Shown: positions 26,710 through 39,712 of the stretch, one piece after another | How the letters are laid out: every line of letters starts with the position of its first letter | Position numbering within the stretch: position 1 is the stretch's first letter | NCBI GenBank assembly: GCA_051294375.1 | Contig: CM119269.1 | Coordinates: 16,171,010-16,235,009, forward strand | From: Paraspadella gotoi | Lineage: Eukaryota; Chaetognatha | Length of the DNA stretch: 64,000 bases | Direction of reading: 5' to 3' | Program-made: the position numbers and the translations under genes | Notes under the pieces: model-generated | What the model was told of the DNA's origin: nothing | Databases searched by the model: none | The model's input: the letters and a program-made list of their open reading frames with translations, nothing else

Positions 26710-29038
26710 GAGATGAATGTCAATAAAAAAACCTACCAATATAACCGAGCGCTTTAGTTTATTGATTCGGAAGGAAATCACAAGACGGGAAAAGATCTGG
26801 CGACAGTGAAAGACGTAAAATGGCGAAACGAAGAAGAAAAGAAAAATCACGGGTTCACAGTTCGGTAAATAAAACAGACTCTATCCTACGACCCGACGGA
26901 AACGAACATGGCGACGACGAGAATGGTGACGGCGATGACGACCACTATTACGACGATAACGACCACAACGTAACCTCCGACAGGGTTAATGGTTTTTAAT
27001 TTTCTTTAGCAGGAAAAAATTAACATTTTTTCTTGTTTTTATCTTCGCGACAAATTGCACCTTAAACTTGAAAACTGAAACCGGTCCTTCATCGATGCCG
27101 AGATGTGCGTCACAATATCGTCTTTATTAAACAAACATTCGTTGACTCATGGATCGAATTACGCAATCAGTGAAGGTAAAATATATTCATAGATCCCAAA
27201 ATTTTATTGTTTATGTGTTGTTGACAGGTCAAAGTTAAAATACATTCTTTCGAATTAGGAATTGACAAACAAATAAATCTTTTCGGATACACTACCAGGT
27301 TTTAAATGTTATCTAATGATACCCATTATCTTTCCGTAATGCGTTACAAAGTTTGCAATCCCGAGTTTTCCCATCGACGCCATCACCGTCGTCGTCGTTG
27401 TCGTCGTCGTCGTCGTCGTTCGCGTATTCATCCTTGGCCTTTTACTTTTATTGTTGTTTCTCTTTCCCCCAAAAAAACTCGTGATGTCGTAACTCGATCA
27501 TCAAATCAATTGGAGAAACGACGATGATCACGATTACGACGCCGACGATCACGTGAGTCGGCTTGCCCCCCCAAAGGAAGGATTTTCGGGAAGCCGGATT
27601 TTATTCAGGTGGCAATTACTGATATTCAGAGAGAAAAGAGAAAGGAGTAACTGTACAGTTTATTACATGATTACGTTTAAGTTTAAGTACATTGAGAAAC
27701 TTTACTCCTACTACAATGTATTCCTGACAATAATAGACTCCAAATGGTTGACATTGATAATCAATTTCCTTCTTTCGCTTTATTTTCATGTCAAACTTCA
27801 CAACATGAAGAGAGGAACTTCCTCGCATTCCTTATTTCTATTTCTTCCTTCCGTTTGCTCTCATAAACAATTCAGGGAGAAGAGGCTGAAGAGAAGACGT
27901 CGGTCAGAAGTCGGAGTCGGTGGAAAGAGAGGTCGGAGTAGATAGGTCGTTGTTAAGAAGTCGGAGTGGAATTAGCGAATCGTTTAGTGGTCAGTTTTTG
28001 GGCAAGTGAGGTCGGAAGAGACGATTAGGTAAGATTGAAGATAAATTAAGATAAATTGTATTCAGATTAGACGATTTCTTTTTCCTGGCCGTTTCTTTAT
28101 TAACTAAGAAATTGTTACAAGCAAGGTTTCCATCCGTCTCCTTACGCCGTCACCCTATATTAACCAATCAATCTTTTATCTCTTCTCTCTTTTTTATCGG
28201 AAGCCCAGCCGTCAAATCTCCGTGTACCGTCGGCCCACGCGTTGCCGCTGTCACGGCCGTGACATCGGCGGAAAGGGCCCCCGTCACGGCCGTAACTCCG
28301 CGTACGCACTCTCACCGCCCGTCGCGCGCGCCTTCGCGCCTTTAACGCCATCTCCAGCCCCATCCGGCGTTTCGTCGGCGCCACCCGGCCGCCGACGACC
28401 ATCCTTCTTCGTTTTATTACCTCACAAGCAGCTTAATTAAGACTAAAAAACGGCCTTATTACCGCGCCATTATCTCATTAAAAGTCGACCACCGGAGCGG
28501 GATGCGTGGGGTGGAATGGGGAGAAAGGGGAGGAGGGGGAGAGAAGGGGGAGAGAAGGGGGAGAAAAAGAGGGGGTAAAAGAAAGGAAAGGAAGGAGAGG
28601 GTTGGAACTCGACGCTTTGTCCTCCTTTTTTTTTATTACGCGCACTTTTTTTTTATTATTTTTTAGTTTTTTTTTTTTGTTGTTTTTTTTTTTTTCGTTT
28701 TTTCTCTTTTCCTTTTTTTGTTTTTTTTTTTTTTTATCGAGTTTCTTTTTTTTTCGAAGATAAAAACGAAGCCGCGTTCATTTCTTCGCCAAAGATTAAA
28801 AATTATGAAAATTAAAAAAATAGATAAAACTTAAAAGAATGTTTTTGAAATCCTGGACAGGACTAACTTTTTTTCGCCGGGCGAATGTTTTACGACACCT
28901 GTCGAACAAAATCATTGGTAACCGATGACTCGTTCGACTTTTGCGGGGAGCGGTTGCAAGTTGCAACAGCGGCATCATCGACGACAACTTGTCATCAGAG
29001 GTTTTATTGATGGCATCAGCGACCTGTCTGCAATCTTT

Positions 29039-29071
<33 letters not shown>

Positions 29072-30940
29072 TTAAAAGTCAGAAGAACTCAACCTCGAGA
29101 ATTTTTTACTGAGACCATTACATCTCGAGTTCAAGGATTTCACTTTTCCTTTTCATTCTCGTCTCAAGGTTTTTTTTTCTTTTTTTTTTTTTAAACGGAA
29201 TTTTTTTTTTTTAAGCGTTGCCCTCTTCGCGAGCGAAGGTTGGATGTCGATCGTGAAAGTTTTTTTTTACCGACATTGTAAAGTAGTAAAAGTACTACTT
29301 TAAAGTTAAAGGTAATTTCGAAAGAACGCGAGGAAAGGTGTGGCCAATGAAAAATGTAAGTTTGGACATAGCTGTTTTTTTTTTTATCCTAATCCTGAAT
29401 CTATTCAAATATACAGTAGAAATACAATACAATTGAAATAATACAAGAGCAAATTGTTGTATGATTTTCTCGCGGTTTAATTAAAAAGCTTGTAGGGTAA
29501 AATTAAATTAAGAAATAATATTTTAAAAAACTTTATGCGTATTGAGAAGAAAAATAGAAAAAATTGCTATCACTAGACAAGAAAATCACTTAAATTTTCT
29601 TCTCACTCTCGGTCACGGATAAATTGAACTCACCTCATAAATCAACGTCCGAAGAACACGAAGAACGAAAAGTATTCGGCATTTATCGAAAACGAGTTTC
29701 ATCGTATGTTGGTTTATAAACAAAAAACGGAAGGAAGAAAGAATTTCGTGATTCGCGTCGAAAACAAAAGAACAAGAAGAAAGTCTCGTCGACGCAAAAG
29801 TGTATCTAGAAGGAGATGAGGAGGAGGAGGAGGAGGAGGAGGAGGAGGATGAGCGAACCTTGTTTGGAAAACACGGAACAGGATGGGTACCTCATGGGTT
29901 CTCTCGAGTCGGAGAATTAAAACCTCCCGCGTGGAAGAGATTTTGACCAAGAGGGCGGAGTAGTGAGGGGGGTGAAGGAATGTGATATAGGAATCACACG
30001 TCGTTTTGTGATCGATATGAAAGTGAAGGAAACGTTAGTGATTGAAACTAAGTGAGATTTAAGGAAGTTTTCTCGGAAAAGTAGGTGGTGGACCATGGGT
30101 TAGTCTCTAGCAGAGTCTGTGTTCGCTTTTTGGTCTTCTCACAAAATCATTAGCAACTCCCAGCTGCGTTAAATGTCCACGCCACTTACAAAGTTACATG
30201 TATTTTTTAGATTTTCCATCCAAAATTAAAAGAAATAAGCTACGTGCCATAAATTCGAAGCAATAAAAAACAAAATCTCACAGCCGCTACAAGCTTTCAG
30301 CCCTGCATCTTTCCAAGCCTCACTCCTTTTTTTCATTGCATCTTCATCACTTTCATCTGCAATTTCACAACTCTCACCCTGTAATAAGTACCAGGACTCC
30401 CACCCACTCCTACACATCGCCCTCACCCTTCCGCTATCTTCTTCGTGACACGTCCCTATCTTCAATCCTCCTCTTCCTCCTCTCACTTTTTCTCGGCCGG
30501 GGCGCCGGGCGCCGGGCGTCGGGCGCCTGTCACTTTGAATTATTCCATTCCGACCAAGTTCTTGTGGACAGACTCAAAATCACTTTCTCTTCCTGCCCAA
30601 CTTCGAATTTGGGTAACGAAACCTCGAGATCGTTTCGCCGTCTCTCGTCTTCTCGAGCCTCGATTCGAAAACAAGACCTTCTCTTTTCCCTTTTAATCCA
30701 ATTCACACAAAATCTCTCATTGAGAGATGCGCATCTATCATTTAGCCATTTCTTGTTGCCAAACTATCGTTTAAAGCGCCATGGTTTCCCAACAAAATCG
30801 AACTTCAGACAATTTTCGATATCGACGTGCTTTAGTTACATCGACACGAAATCCTAGTATATTAACAGGAGAAAAGCTTTTGTAATAAAAAAAAAATGGC
30901 TCGTCTCAATGTTGCGGGGTTTTCTTTTTTATATTATATA
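26710..30940. other. Gene-poor region with poly-T, (ACG)n and (AGG)n tracts
   Basis: ACG-type arrays lie at 27386-27420 and 29041-29070, an AGG array at 29817-29849, and T-rich stretches at 28627-28745 and 29168-29212. A CpG-rich patch lies at 28200-28400. No coding exon is supported. Confidence 0.5.
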
Positions 30941-30945
30941 CTGAT

Positions 30946-30947
<2 letters not shown>

Positions 30948-31032
<85 letters not shown>

Positions 31033-31386
31033 TCTCCGTTCTTGGCCTCATCAAATTCTCTTCATGTTCGCATATCTTCTCTCCAGACTCGCTCCTTTTC
31101 TTCACTGTTCTATCTTCCACTTCCTCCCTGTCAATCTCCTTGCTCCCTCCTCCTCTTCTGCCACCCCTCCCTACCCCTCTTCACCACCATCGTCATTCAG
31201 CGAAGGATCTCACAACTTTCTCTCCCTTTCGTTCCATCATCTCCAAGAAAAGTGTCATCCTCAGTTTTAATCGCACTTATATCCAAAAAAACCCGGTCGT
31301 TGTTGTTGTTGTTGTTGGAGTTGTTATCGTCGTTTTTGACGCTGTTTGGTCAGGAAACTTCAATTTTTCTTGTTTTTGTATATTTA

Positions 31387-31429
<43 letters not shown>

Positions 31430-32092
31430 ACTCACTCTCTCATATATCTCTCATAACTCTTTTTCATTTCTTGGACCATCCTTTGGCTGCCCATTATTCA
31501 CTTCGCCAAACACAAATTAATCTCACGAATTAATCACCTTAACGCAATTAAATTCGAGCTAAATAGAAAAAATACTTTTTCAATTTTCTTTAAAATCCGT
31601 GAATTTAATTTGCAGTTTTCAGTTCACTAACGTCAGTTGGGGTTGCGTGGAAATGTAAAAAGAGAGTAGGTTATTAAATTTTATATTCAAGCTTTTAACA
31701 GTTTGTTAATAACCGTGTTATTAGTTGAACGTATATATATTCGAACAAATTTTCAAATGAGACTTAATTACTGACTTATATTTATCGTGATGTTATTTTA
31801 TGAACTATAAAACTATCACCTTTTCCTAAATAATGATTATAATTATAAGCTTAGCGTTTGTCCTCGCAAGAACTTAATTTCAAAAGAATTATAAATGCAA
31901 TGCAAATGATTTAAGTTGAAAACCGGTTTAGCCCAATTATCTTTTGTATTATTAACATTATTATTATTTTTCTCAAAAAACGCCTCCCTCCCAAGGAGTC
32001 TTGGCAATTGTTCGAATCAAGACCCGCTCTTTTATTTGAAAACCACGCGTTCGGTCTCGTCTCTCTCGTCCTCGTCTCTCTTATCTCATCTC

Positions 32093-32186
<94 letters not shown>

Positions 32187-32337
32187 CTTGGGCAAATTTT
32201 GATTAGTAATAGACACCAGATTCTCAGAGAAAACCCAACTCCAGATAAAACTCAATTGTTCCGAGGCTTTTTTTAATTTTGTCGGGGTGGCCCTCTGGAC
32301 TCGAACGCGCTCCCGCTGACTGCTGAAAAAACTTTGT

Positions 32338-32425
<88 letters not shown>
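30948..32425. repeat. (CT)n microsatellite cluster
   Basis: CT tracts at about 30948-31030, 31386-31442, 32088-32187 and 32340-32425, separated by unique but non-coding-looking sequence. Confidence 0.9.
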
Positions 32426-32427
<2 letters not shown>

Positions 32428-32935
32428 GAATTTTTTACACAGCCTTCTTCCTGTTCCGTCCTTAATAGATAAGTTCAAGTGATTTTAACTACATAGAAAA
32501 TTTCAGAACGGGAAAATTTTAAATTTTATTACAATCAACACATATCTAAATATCAAAAATTAGGAATACGCTCACATCGATAGTTAGTTGTTACTTATAT
32601 AAATATTTCCTTTTTTTCTCGATTTACAAGCAAACAATGAAAGATAGACGAATAAAAAACAATACCGTTAGATTTTTACCCTAACGGTCGGCTTTCTCTA
32701 TCCTCTTATTGTCCTTTCTTTCCGTCATTCACTCCTCACCTCTTCCACACCCCTCCCCCCTCTCCACCCCCTCTCTCCCAGCTCCGCCCGCCGGCGACGT
32801 GCGCGCTCCTCTTGAATTGACCTCGGAGGCCTCGGTGTCGACCTCGGGTGACCTCGCGGTGACCCCGGGGTCAAAGTTGATTATCAAATTCGGTCTTAGC
32901 TCGATGGCAAATCAAACCAAATCAAACCGATGCGA

Positions 32936-32975
32936 AGGAGAGAGAGAGAGAGAGAGAGAGAGAAGAGAGGAGAAC

Positions 32976-33015
<40 letters not shown>

Positions 33016-33030
33016 TGAGAGGAGAGGTAG
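32936..33030 (+). repeat. (GA)n microsatellite
   Basis: Interrupted GA tract followed by purine-rich sequence up to the gap at 33183. Confidence 0.9.
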
Positions 33031-33182
33031 AGAGAGTGGAGAGCATCAGAAAAGATTAAAAAAAGGAGAAAAAAAGGAAAAGGGAAGGGAGGAAAGAAAA
33101 AGGAGGCGGGAAGGCGGAAACGGGAACGAAAAATTGTGATATTAAACGCGGGAAGAAGGAAGAAGGAAAAAGAAAGTAAAGG

Positions 33183-33388
33183 NNNNNNNNNNNNNNNNNN
33201 NNNNNNNNNNNNNNNNNNNNNNNNNNNNNNNNNNNNNNNNNNNNNNNNNNNNNNNNNNNNNNNNNNNNNNNNNNNNNNNNNNNNNNNNNNNNNNNNNNNN
33301 NNNNNNNNNNNNNNNNNNNNNNNNNNNNNNNNNNNNNNNNNNNNNNNNNNNNNNNNNNNNNNNNNNNNNNNNNNNNNNNNNNNNNNNN
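33183..33388. other. Assembly gap (206 N)
   Basis: Run of 206 N. A second run of 10 N lies at 33460-33469. They interrupt the 3' part of the membrane protein gene that starts at 33852. Confidence 0.95.
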
Positions 33389-33650
33389 ATTACAGAATTA
33401 TTTTCATACTTTTGAAAATGTTCATCATCTCTTCGACCAGGATCCAGGATGGCTTTGCTNNNNNNNNNNTCGATAAAAACACAAAACTGCCGGGCCCACT
33501 GAGTGTAGGGACTACCTTCACCATCGGTGGAAGATGGCGACTCTCTATTCTCGCAGTCACTTCAAATATAAATCCATCTTTAATCCCAAACCAAAGAAAA
33601 CTTAACACAGGAAAGAACCTCAATAAAATATACAAGAAAAAAAGATTCAC

Positions 33651-33852
33651 CTTTCTTTTTGCAACGACACTTTCCTCTACAGACGAGGCACAAGATGAAG
33701 ATGGTGACGAAGATGAGGACCCAACAAATCCAGAATCCCATCATGAAATAAGAGGGGACCTCGGGTTCGCTCCCGATCAATTCCTCCTCGGACACTGACG
33801 GGCCTGCATCGATCGATCCCGAAATACTCGGGGGAAGTGTCCGGTTCGCCAT
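33651..33852 (-). CDS. Small single-pass membrane protein A, first coding exon
   Basis: Reads 67 codons plus one base from ATG at 33852 to a donor (GAAAG|GTGAAT). The product has a short acidic N-terminal part (SVSEEELIGSEPEVPSY), one hydrophobic segment (about residues 36-58, FWICWVLIFVTIFILCLVC) and a basic Cys-rich stretch CRGKCRCKKK. By the positive-inside rule the N terminus is outside. No signal peptide is seen. The next exons are not resolved because of gaps; a coding-looking frame (SKAILDPGRRDDEHFQKYE) lies on the same strand at about 33389-33459 and may be part of the cytoplasmic tail. It shares its overall plan and the C-x-G-K...KKK motif with the gene at 35769-35942, and the phase-1 donor after the membrane segment with 36475-36849. 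I recognise no named family. Confidence 0.65.
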
Positions 33853-34439
33853 AGTCCAACGGTCAACAGCCGAATATCCGGCCGTCCGTCAGTCCAGAAT
33901 CGTTCCGGTGTTTCCCGGGACGGTTACGTCGGCGCCCTTCCTTTTCGGTTCGGTATCTGATCGTTGTTAAGGGGGAAATTTATAGGCGATGACGAAAACT
34001 ACGTTCTAGCGCGGGGCCACTGGTAACGAATCGATGAATGGAGGAAAAAAAAAGAAAGAAAAAAAAACAGATTCTTCAATCGAGAAATGATGAAAATCAA
34101 ACACGAATCGAAATTTCGGGGGAAAAAAAGCACTATTTTTGGGGATGAGCATCGTTTCTAAACAACTCATTGATTTTATATCAAATTTTGTGTAGCGTTC
34201 GATAGACAATTGCAAACATTATCTCCATGTGCATAATTTCATCATAATCGCACAATCCGTTCAAAAGTAATCGCCAAAAAGCCAATTCGCCAAAATCGCT
34301 CTTCAAACCGATCAACTTTCCTTTTAAAATCGAGCTCGTTTTGATCCAACAAAGATTAGTACTATGCGTAGTACTAAGCTTTAGAACCGGCGCCACAGTG
34401 AGATCCTGGGCCTGAATTTTCAGAAAAATCCCTTTCAGT

Positions 34440-34597
34440 TAAAAATAAATTTTTTTATAATATGAATTATAAAAATATTTTTTAAAAATTTATTTGAATA
34501 TTTAAATAATTAAATATAATTTTTATTATTTTAAATAATCAAATAAAATATTTATAATAACAATATATATTATTATCAGATTATATAATCATAATAA

Positions 34598-34637
<40 letters not shown>

Positions 34638-35075
34638 TAAAATAATAATAATATAATTAAAAAAAATAAAATTAAAAAAAAAAAAATTATTTTATTTTAT
34701 TATTATATTTTTATTATTATTATTATTATTATTATTTATTTTATATTATTATTATTATTTATTATTATTATTATTAAAATTAAAAAAATTAAAATTTTTT
34801 AAAATTATTTATATTTATATAATTATTATATTTTATTAAAATTAAAATTTTAATTAATCTTATATTTTAATTATATCATGATAAAAAAACTCGCAGTTTA
34901 AAACAAATTAGTTAATTTTATTGTAAAATATATTTTTTATACACTATATATATATATATAGTACTACCATTCTCAGATTAAATAAAAAAATTTATTTTTA
35001 AAACTATAATTATATTATATAAATATTTTTAGTATATTATATAATAATATAAAAAAATTTAAAATTTATTTTTCT
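34440..35075. repeat. AT-rich island with (AAT/ATT)n arrays
   Basis: Over 600 bp of almost only A and T, with AAT and ATT arrays that are partly complementary (about 34590-34640 against 34695-34775), so it could fold back. It separates the first membrane protein gene from the other two. The following sequence to 35760 has no supported gene. Confidence 0.85.
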
Positions 35076-35768
35076 AGCATTTGGGACTCACAAGCAACAC
35101 TGTGCGACGATTTTTGTTTTTAATAAGTTTTTATTGGACTTTTTTTAAATTTTGCATTATATTGAGAAAACGCTTTGAATTAAGCCCGCGCTCTACCTAT
35201 TTGAATAGTAAAATCAATACAGTTTCTGTCAATTGTGTTCAAAATTGAAAAAAATGAAGGCTTGACTATGCAGTTTACACCTAAAAAACCAGTTCATTTG
35301 ATGCTTTATCAAGCAATTAAGATTTGCAAGAATTTTAATTTTGCTTTTTTTCATCATGTAGAGAAGACAATAAGGTTTCGGAAACTGTACTAATATGTAT
35401 GATTTGGTCTTTTTTACTCAAGAAGCCAGGCGGTTTTCTTGGAATAGGGAAAAAACGACATGACCAGTCTATTAAATACCATTTTTGGGCATGATAAATT
35501 GGGAATTTCGATCGCGCTCTACCTCCATTGGCCTTCCCAAGACGCCAAGCTTTCGAAATCTGCCCATATTGATATAATTTTTTTGGCCGTGACTATGCAG
35601 TTTTAATAGAAGTGAAATATAAAGGAATCTTGATCGGAGCTTCGATTCGAACGATGCTCATCTCTACTATTTTGGAAGGACGCTAATCCAAAAAGAACAT
35701 TCATCATACTTAAATGCATATAAATATAAATAAATAAATAAAAATACAACTTGAGTCGATAAAACGGG

Positions 35769-35942
35769 TTAATTTTTACTTTCGTTTTCCTTCTTCTTTC
35801 GCTGGCACTTGGACTTTCCGTTGCAGATGACGGAGAAGACGAAAGCGGCGACGAAGCCCAGGATCCCGACGACCCACAAAGCGATGAAGAGATTCGCGTG
35901 CTCGAAATCAACGTTGTTCACCGAACTTCCTTTCGACTGCAT
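35769..35942 (-). CDS. Small single-pass membrane protein B (57 residues)
   Basis: ATG at 35942, stop TAA at 35771-35769. An in-frame TGA two codons upstream of the ATG fixes the start if the exon is first. The protein has a 17-residue polar N terminus (MQSKGSSVNNVDFEHAN), one hydrophobic segment (about 18-40, LFIALWVVGILGFVAAFVFS) and a basic tail ICNGKSKCQRKKKENESKN. The tail motif aligns with CRGKCRCKKK of protein A (Cys, Gly-Lys, Cys, then three Lys), and the membrane segment has the same Trp then Phe-Val spacing. The codons are GC-rich in an AT-rich setting. The plus strand is also open, but only the minus reading gives a coherent membrane protein. No function is assigned. Confidence 0.6.
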   Translation of the reverse strand: MQSKGSSVNNVDFEHANLFIALWVVGILGFVAAFVFSVICNGKSKCQRKKKENESKN

Positions 35943-36474
35943 GATTCAGCTGGGATCGGGGGGCGTGGCCGACGACGAGGGCATCGGCGTTGACGTGGGC
36001 GTCGTCGTGGGCGTGCCCCCAGGCGATTCTCTTGTCAACGAATTCAAGAATTTACCACTTTTTTTAAATTTCTGACCGAGTCCTTTTTAAAGGTCGTCCA
36101 CTTAGTAAATAGGGAAATAATGCATTTGATAGATAAAATTAAGCTTAAATATATGAATTATTTTGTCCATCTTACGAACTGATCGTTTTAATAAAGGATT
36201 GATTTAAGCGACTGAATTAAGGCTATCGATTAGTGTTTTAATTGAGACTTAAAATAACTCTTCGGAAAGAAATGACTTCATTGATGTCAAACAAACTTAA
36301 AATTTCGGATTGATTTAAAGATTGTAAAAACAAATTATTTTCGAACTTTTGCAACAACAAAAAAATCTTTAATTATTCATTGTCCCGCCAGTATCTTGTC
36401 ATTTTCCGTCCACGTTAATCAATGTTCTCGAAGTCGAAAGTTTCTCGTCTCTTCGATCTTCATCTTCGATTTGG

Positions 36475-36812
36475 TCACGTGACAGAGATCTTCACGTTTT
36501 TCTCTCTCGCCGGCGGAATCGACGAAGTCTGGGTTCCGGCTGAAGGATGCCAGGTTTGAGAGAGAGAGAGAGACAGAGTCGGAGATAGTGAGACAGAGAC
36601 AGAGACGAGAGACGGACTCAACCTCTCACCCGCTTTCTCTCTTCGACTCCATTTGCAGGAGAAGGCAACGAAGACGATGAAGGCGACGAACCAAATGACC
36701 CAAAGAAAGACGATGACGACGACGACGTCCAACGGAGGGCGTGTCTGCGGTGCGGGGCAGGTGGCGCGCGGAGGCGGCAACGTCTCGGAACTCGACGTTC
36801 CGGTCGATCGAT

Positions 36813-36843
<31 letters not shown>

Positions 36844-36849
36844 GTTCAT
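36475..36849 (-). CDS. Small single-pass membrane protein C with poly-Thr N terminus
   Basis: Two exons: 36849-36630 (73 codons plus one base, donor GCGG|GTGAGA) and 36539-36475 (acceptor CCTTCAG|CCGG), spliced in phase 1 to 94 residues ending NVKISVT. The N terminus after MN has ten consecutive Thr encoded by an ACG microsatellite, then a Ser/Thr/Pro-rich stretch. One hydrophobic segment follows (VVVVIVFLWVIWFVAFIVFV), then CKWSRREK. The intron is in frame and open, so retention would give a 124-residue form with a Ser/Leu-rich insert. The position of the membrane segment, the basic stretch after it and the phase-1 intron match the gene at 33651-33852. A poly-Thr ectodomain would be a target for O-glycosylation. 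No family is recognised. Confidence 0.55.
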
Positions 36850-36879
36850 GTTGACGAGTGTTATAAAAATTCAATAAAA

Positions 36880-37372
36880 AAAAAATATGAAAAATAAATA
36901 AATAAGAATAATCGCTGAGAGAAACTATGGCGGATGACTTGGAATAAAAACTAAAAGTAAAGTTGGTTGGTAATTGTGACTATTAATTATGATTTAATCG
37001 AAGCTCAGTTATTTCCACAGAAAAAAACTTGTTTATCAATTTTTTAGGAAAATATTAATTTTAAGAAAGCAATTTAACGAAGTGACATGTACTAAAAAGA
37101 TACAAAAAAATATTCTAGTTTTTTCATTAGTGACGAATTAATGATTGGTCTTTAAAAATCAAGAAATGTAAAATATTCTTCTTACTCGGATTAATATTGA
37201 AATTCCCGAAAAATCATTCGGATTTTCAATTTCATTCTCGAAAAACGTTTCTGATACTAAAATTCTCCTAAGATTAATTCCGAGTTCAGCCATCGCTGGA
37301 AGTCCCACCCCAGCTCCTTTCCTTTTAACCTCCGGTCCTTTCCCATCTCCAACTTTCCTGGTCCATTGCAAC

Positions 37373-37437
<65 letters not shown>

Positions 37438-38560
37438 CTCTCCTCTCTTCTCTCTCTCTCTACTTCTCTCTCTCCCTACTTTTCCCCGCCGAACTTGACT
37501 TGAGGTCCACCTTTGACACGAGATCATCAGATTTCCCGTTTTTATGTCGTTGAAGTCGGGATGAGTTTTTGGCCCGAGGAAATCTTCCTTTGGCCGCGAG
37601 TTCAACGATGCCAGACCACCGATGCCAGATCGTCTTTGGCCCAGGCGGACGGTTAGGGCAAAAATATTATCAATACAAGATTTGACCGCTTTTTTTTTAA
37701 TTTCGAAGGTTTCATGACTACAGGATTTTCTTGGTACGATTAAATTAATGTGTGTCGACTAGAAATATATCGAATACCCAATCGTATGGTGAGCACTTGA
37801 ATTAATACCTGGCTAATAATTGCCAAAATCCTTTCCGCGACAAGAATCGGTTCATATTGAATGTCAAAGACCTTTCGCAAGCCATTTAAGTTCCCAGTAA
37901 ATTCGCATCTGGCAAAGATGCAAGATCCGTTCAAAGCCAATTGTATCCAGGATCTCGTTTCTCTGAGTTGCGAGATTGAATAATAAATGGACTCGAGTTG
38001 GAAAGAAATGGCACCGAACGAGGGACAGACGGACAAACAGACCGGTCCACTTTGAGAGCTTCCTTTGAAAATGACACATTTTTTAAAACTTGAGTGTAGA
38101 AAATAGAAAAGGGAAATACTTAATGATAATCTTATTGTCAACATTGAATCTCTGACGACGCGGCTCGTCTCTCTGAGGTAATAATGGAGGCGAGAGGCGG
38201 CGACGGCGGCTGCGGCTGCGGCTGTGTGGGTCGTGTTAGCCCCGAGCACCGATCCATTGACCACAATTGTTAACCTTAACCCTGCCCCCTTCGCCGAGGG
38301 ACCGAAACGGGTAACGACGAGAGAAGACGACGACGACGACGACGACGACGAAGAAGAAGAAGAAGATGAGACTAAATCTCAGACGAGATAAAAAAAAAAC
38401 CCATTTCAAAAAATTCCCATGGGACCAGAATAGTCAGTCGGTCGGTCGGTCCGAGGATTGGACAGAAGACGGTCACGCGACGACGGACACAATTTTTTTC
38501 TGTACTTTTTTATATTTTATCTCCTCTCTCTCTCTCTCTCTCATCTCTCTTTATTTTCCT

Positions 38561-38640
<80 letters not shown>

Positions 38641-38934
38641 GTTTTTTTTTTACAGATTTCAGGGGAAAAAAAATGAGAGAAGCCGAAGTAATAAACTATA
38701 ACTCTGAATCAAATTCCACCAATCAGGAGCCAGAAAAATCAATCATAACCGAATTCGGGACAGAGACAGAAAAAAAACCTTGACCAATGAATCCATCGCG
38801 AAATATGAATGATGAATCTTAAAAAGATGTGGAAGATGCCATCGGGTTCGTGACAAACGGCCCCATGGCAGGAAAGTTCGGCCTGACAAAAAAAAAAGTG
38901 GGAGAGAGAGAAGAGAGAAAGAGAGAGACGGACG

Positions 38935-38966
<32 letters not shown>

Positions 38967-39664
38967 GAGACGAGAGAATTTGAATTCTCCTTTTTTTAGC
39001 TTCTTAATCTTGACGTTTTTTCCCGACCTCGCTGACACGAACTTTCCTTCGCGTCGTGGCCTTATGACACGCGTTCTTGACTCCAATTCGACACATTAGA
39101 CCACAAAAATTTGTCATTTTGTAACGGGCGGGCATCGCCGCATGAGGTTACGCTCTTCGGAAACGAAGAATGAAACGGAGGCGCGTTTTTACTTTATAGT
39201 AGCTCCTCCTTTTGAAAAGTTGTTACTCCGTACATTCGGGTCGAAAAAAAAAAACGAATTCAATAAATAGGTTGATGAGGATGACGACGATGACGACGAC
39301 AATGAGGACGAAGAAGAAATACCACGCGGTCTCTCTAATTATTTGATAACCATTCTTGATAACTTTATAATTACCTTAGTAATTTAGTAACCATAAACAT
39401 TACTTCAATTTCCGTTTGTATTTTCTACTATATTTCGTTATGGTTCAAATCTGTAGTATTCAAAATTGGGAAACAAAAAAGATGTTAAAACATACTAGGT
39501 ATAAAATAAAATAAAATAAAATAAAATAAATCTACACCTATGTTTTATTTGTTCTTTGATCTTTAATTTTTGTGTTTTTTTTCCCTGGGAGAAAAGGCAA
39601 TGAGTTCATGGTGACCCAGTGGTAATCGTAAAACATCATTGCGCGCGAAAGAATGTGTGTGTGT

Positions 39665-39712
<48 letters not shown>

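Noticed and set aside
37740-38264. 174-codon minus-strand protein
   Set aside because: Part of the frame overlaps an ACAG-type repeat and another frame is equally open; no recognised domain.
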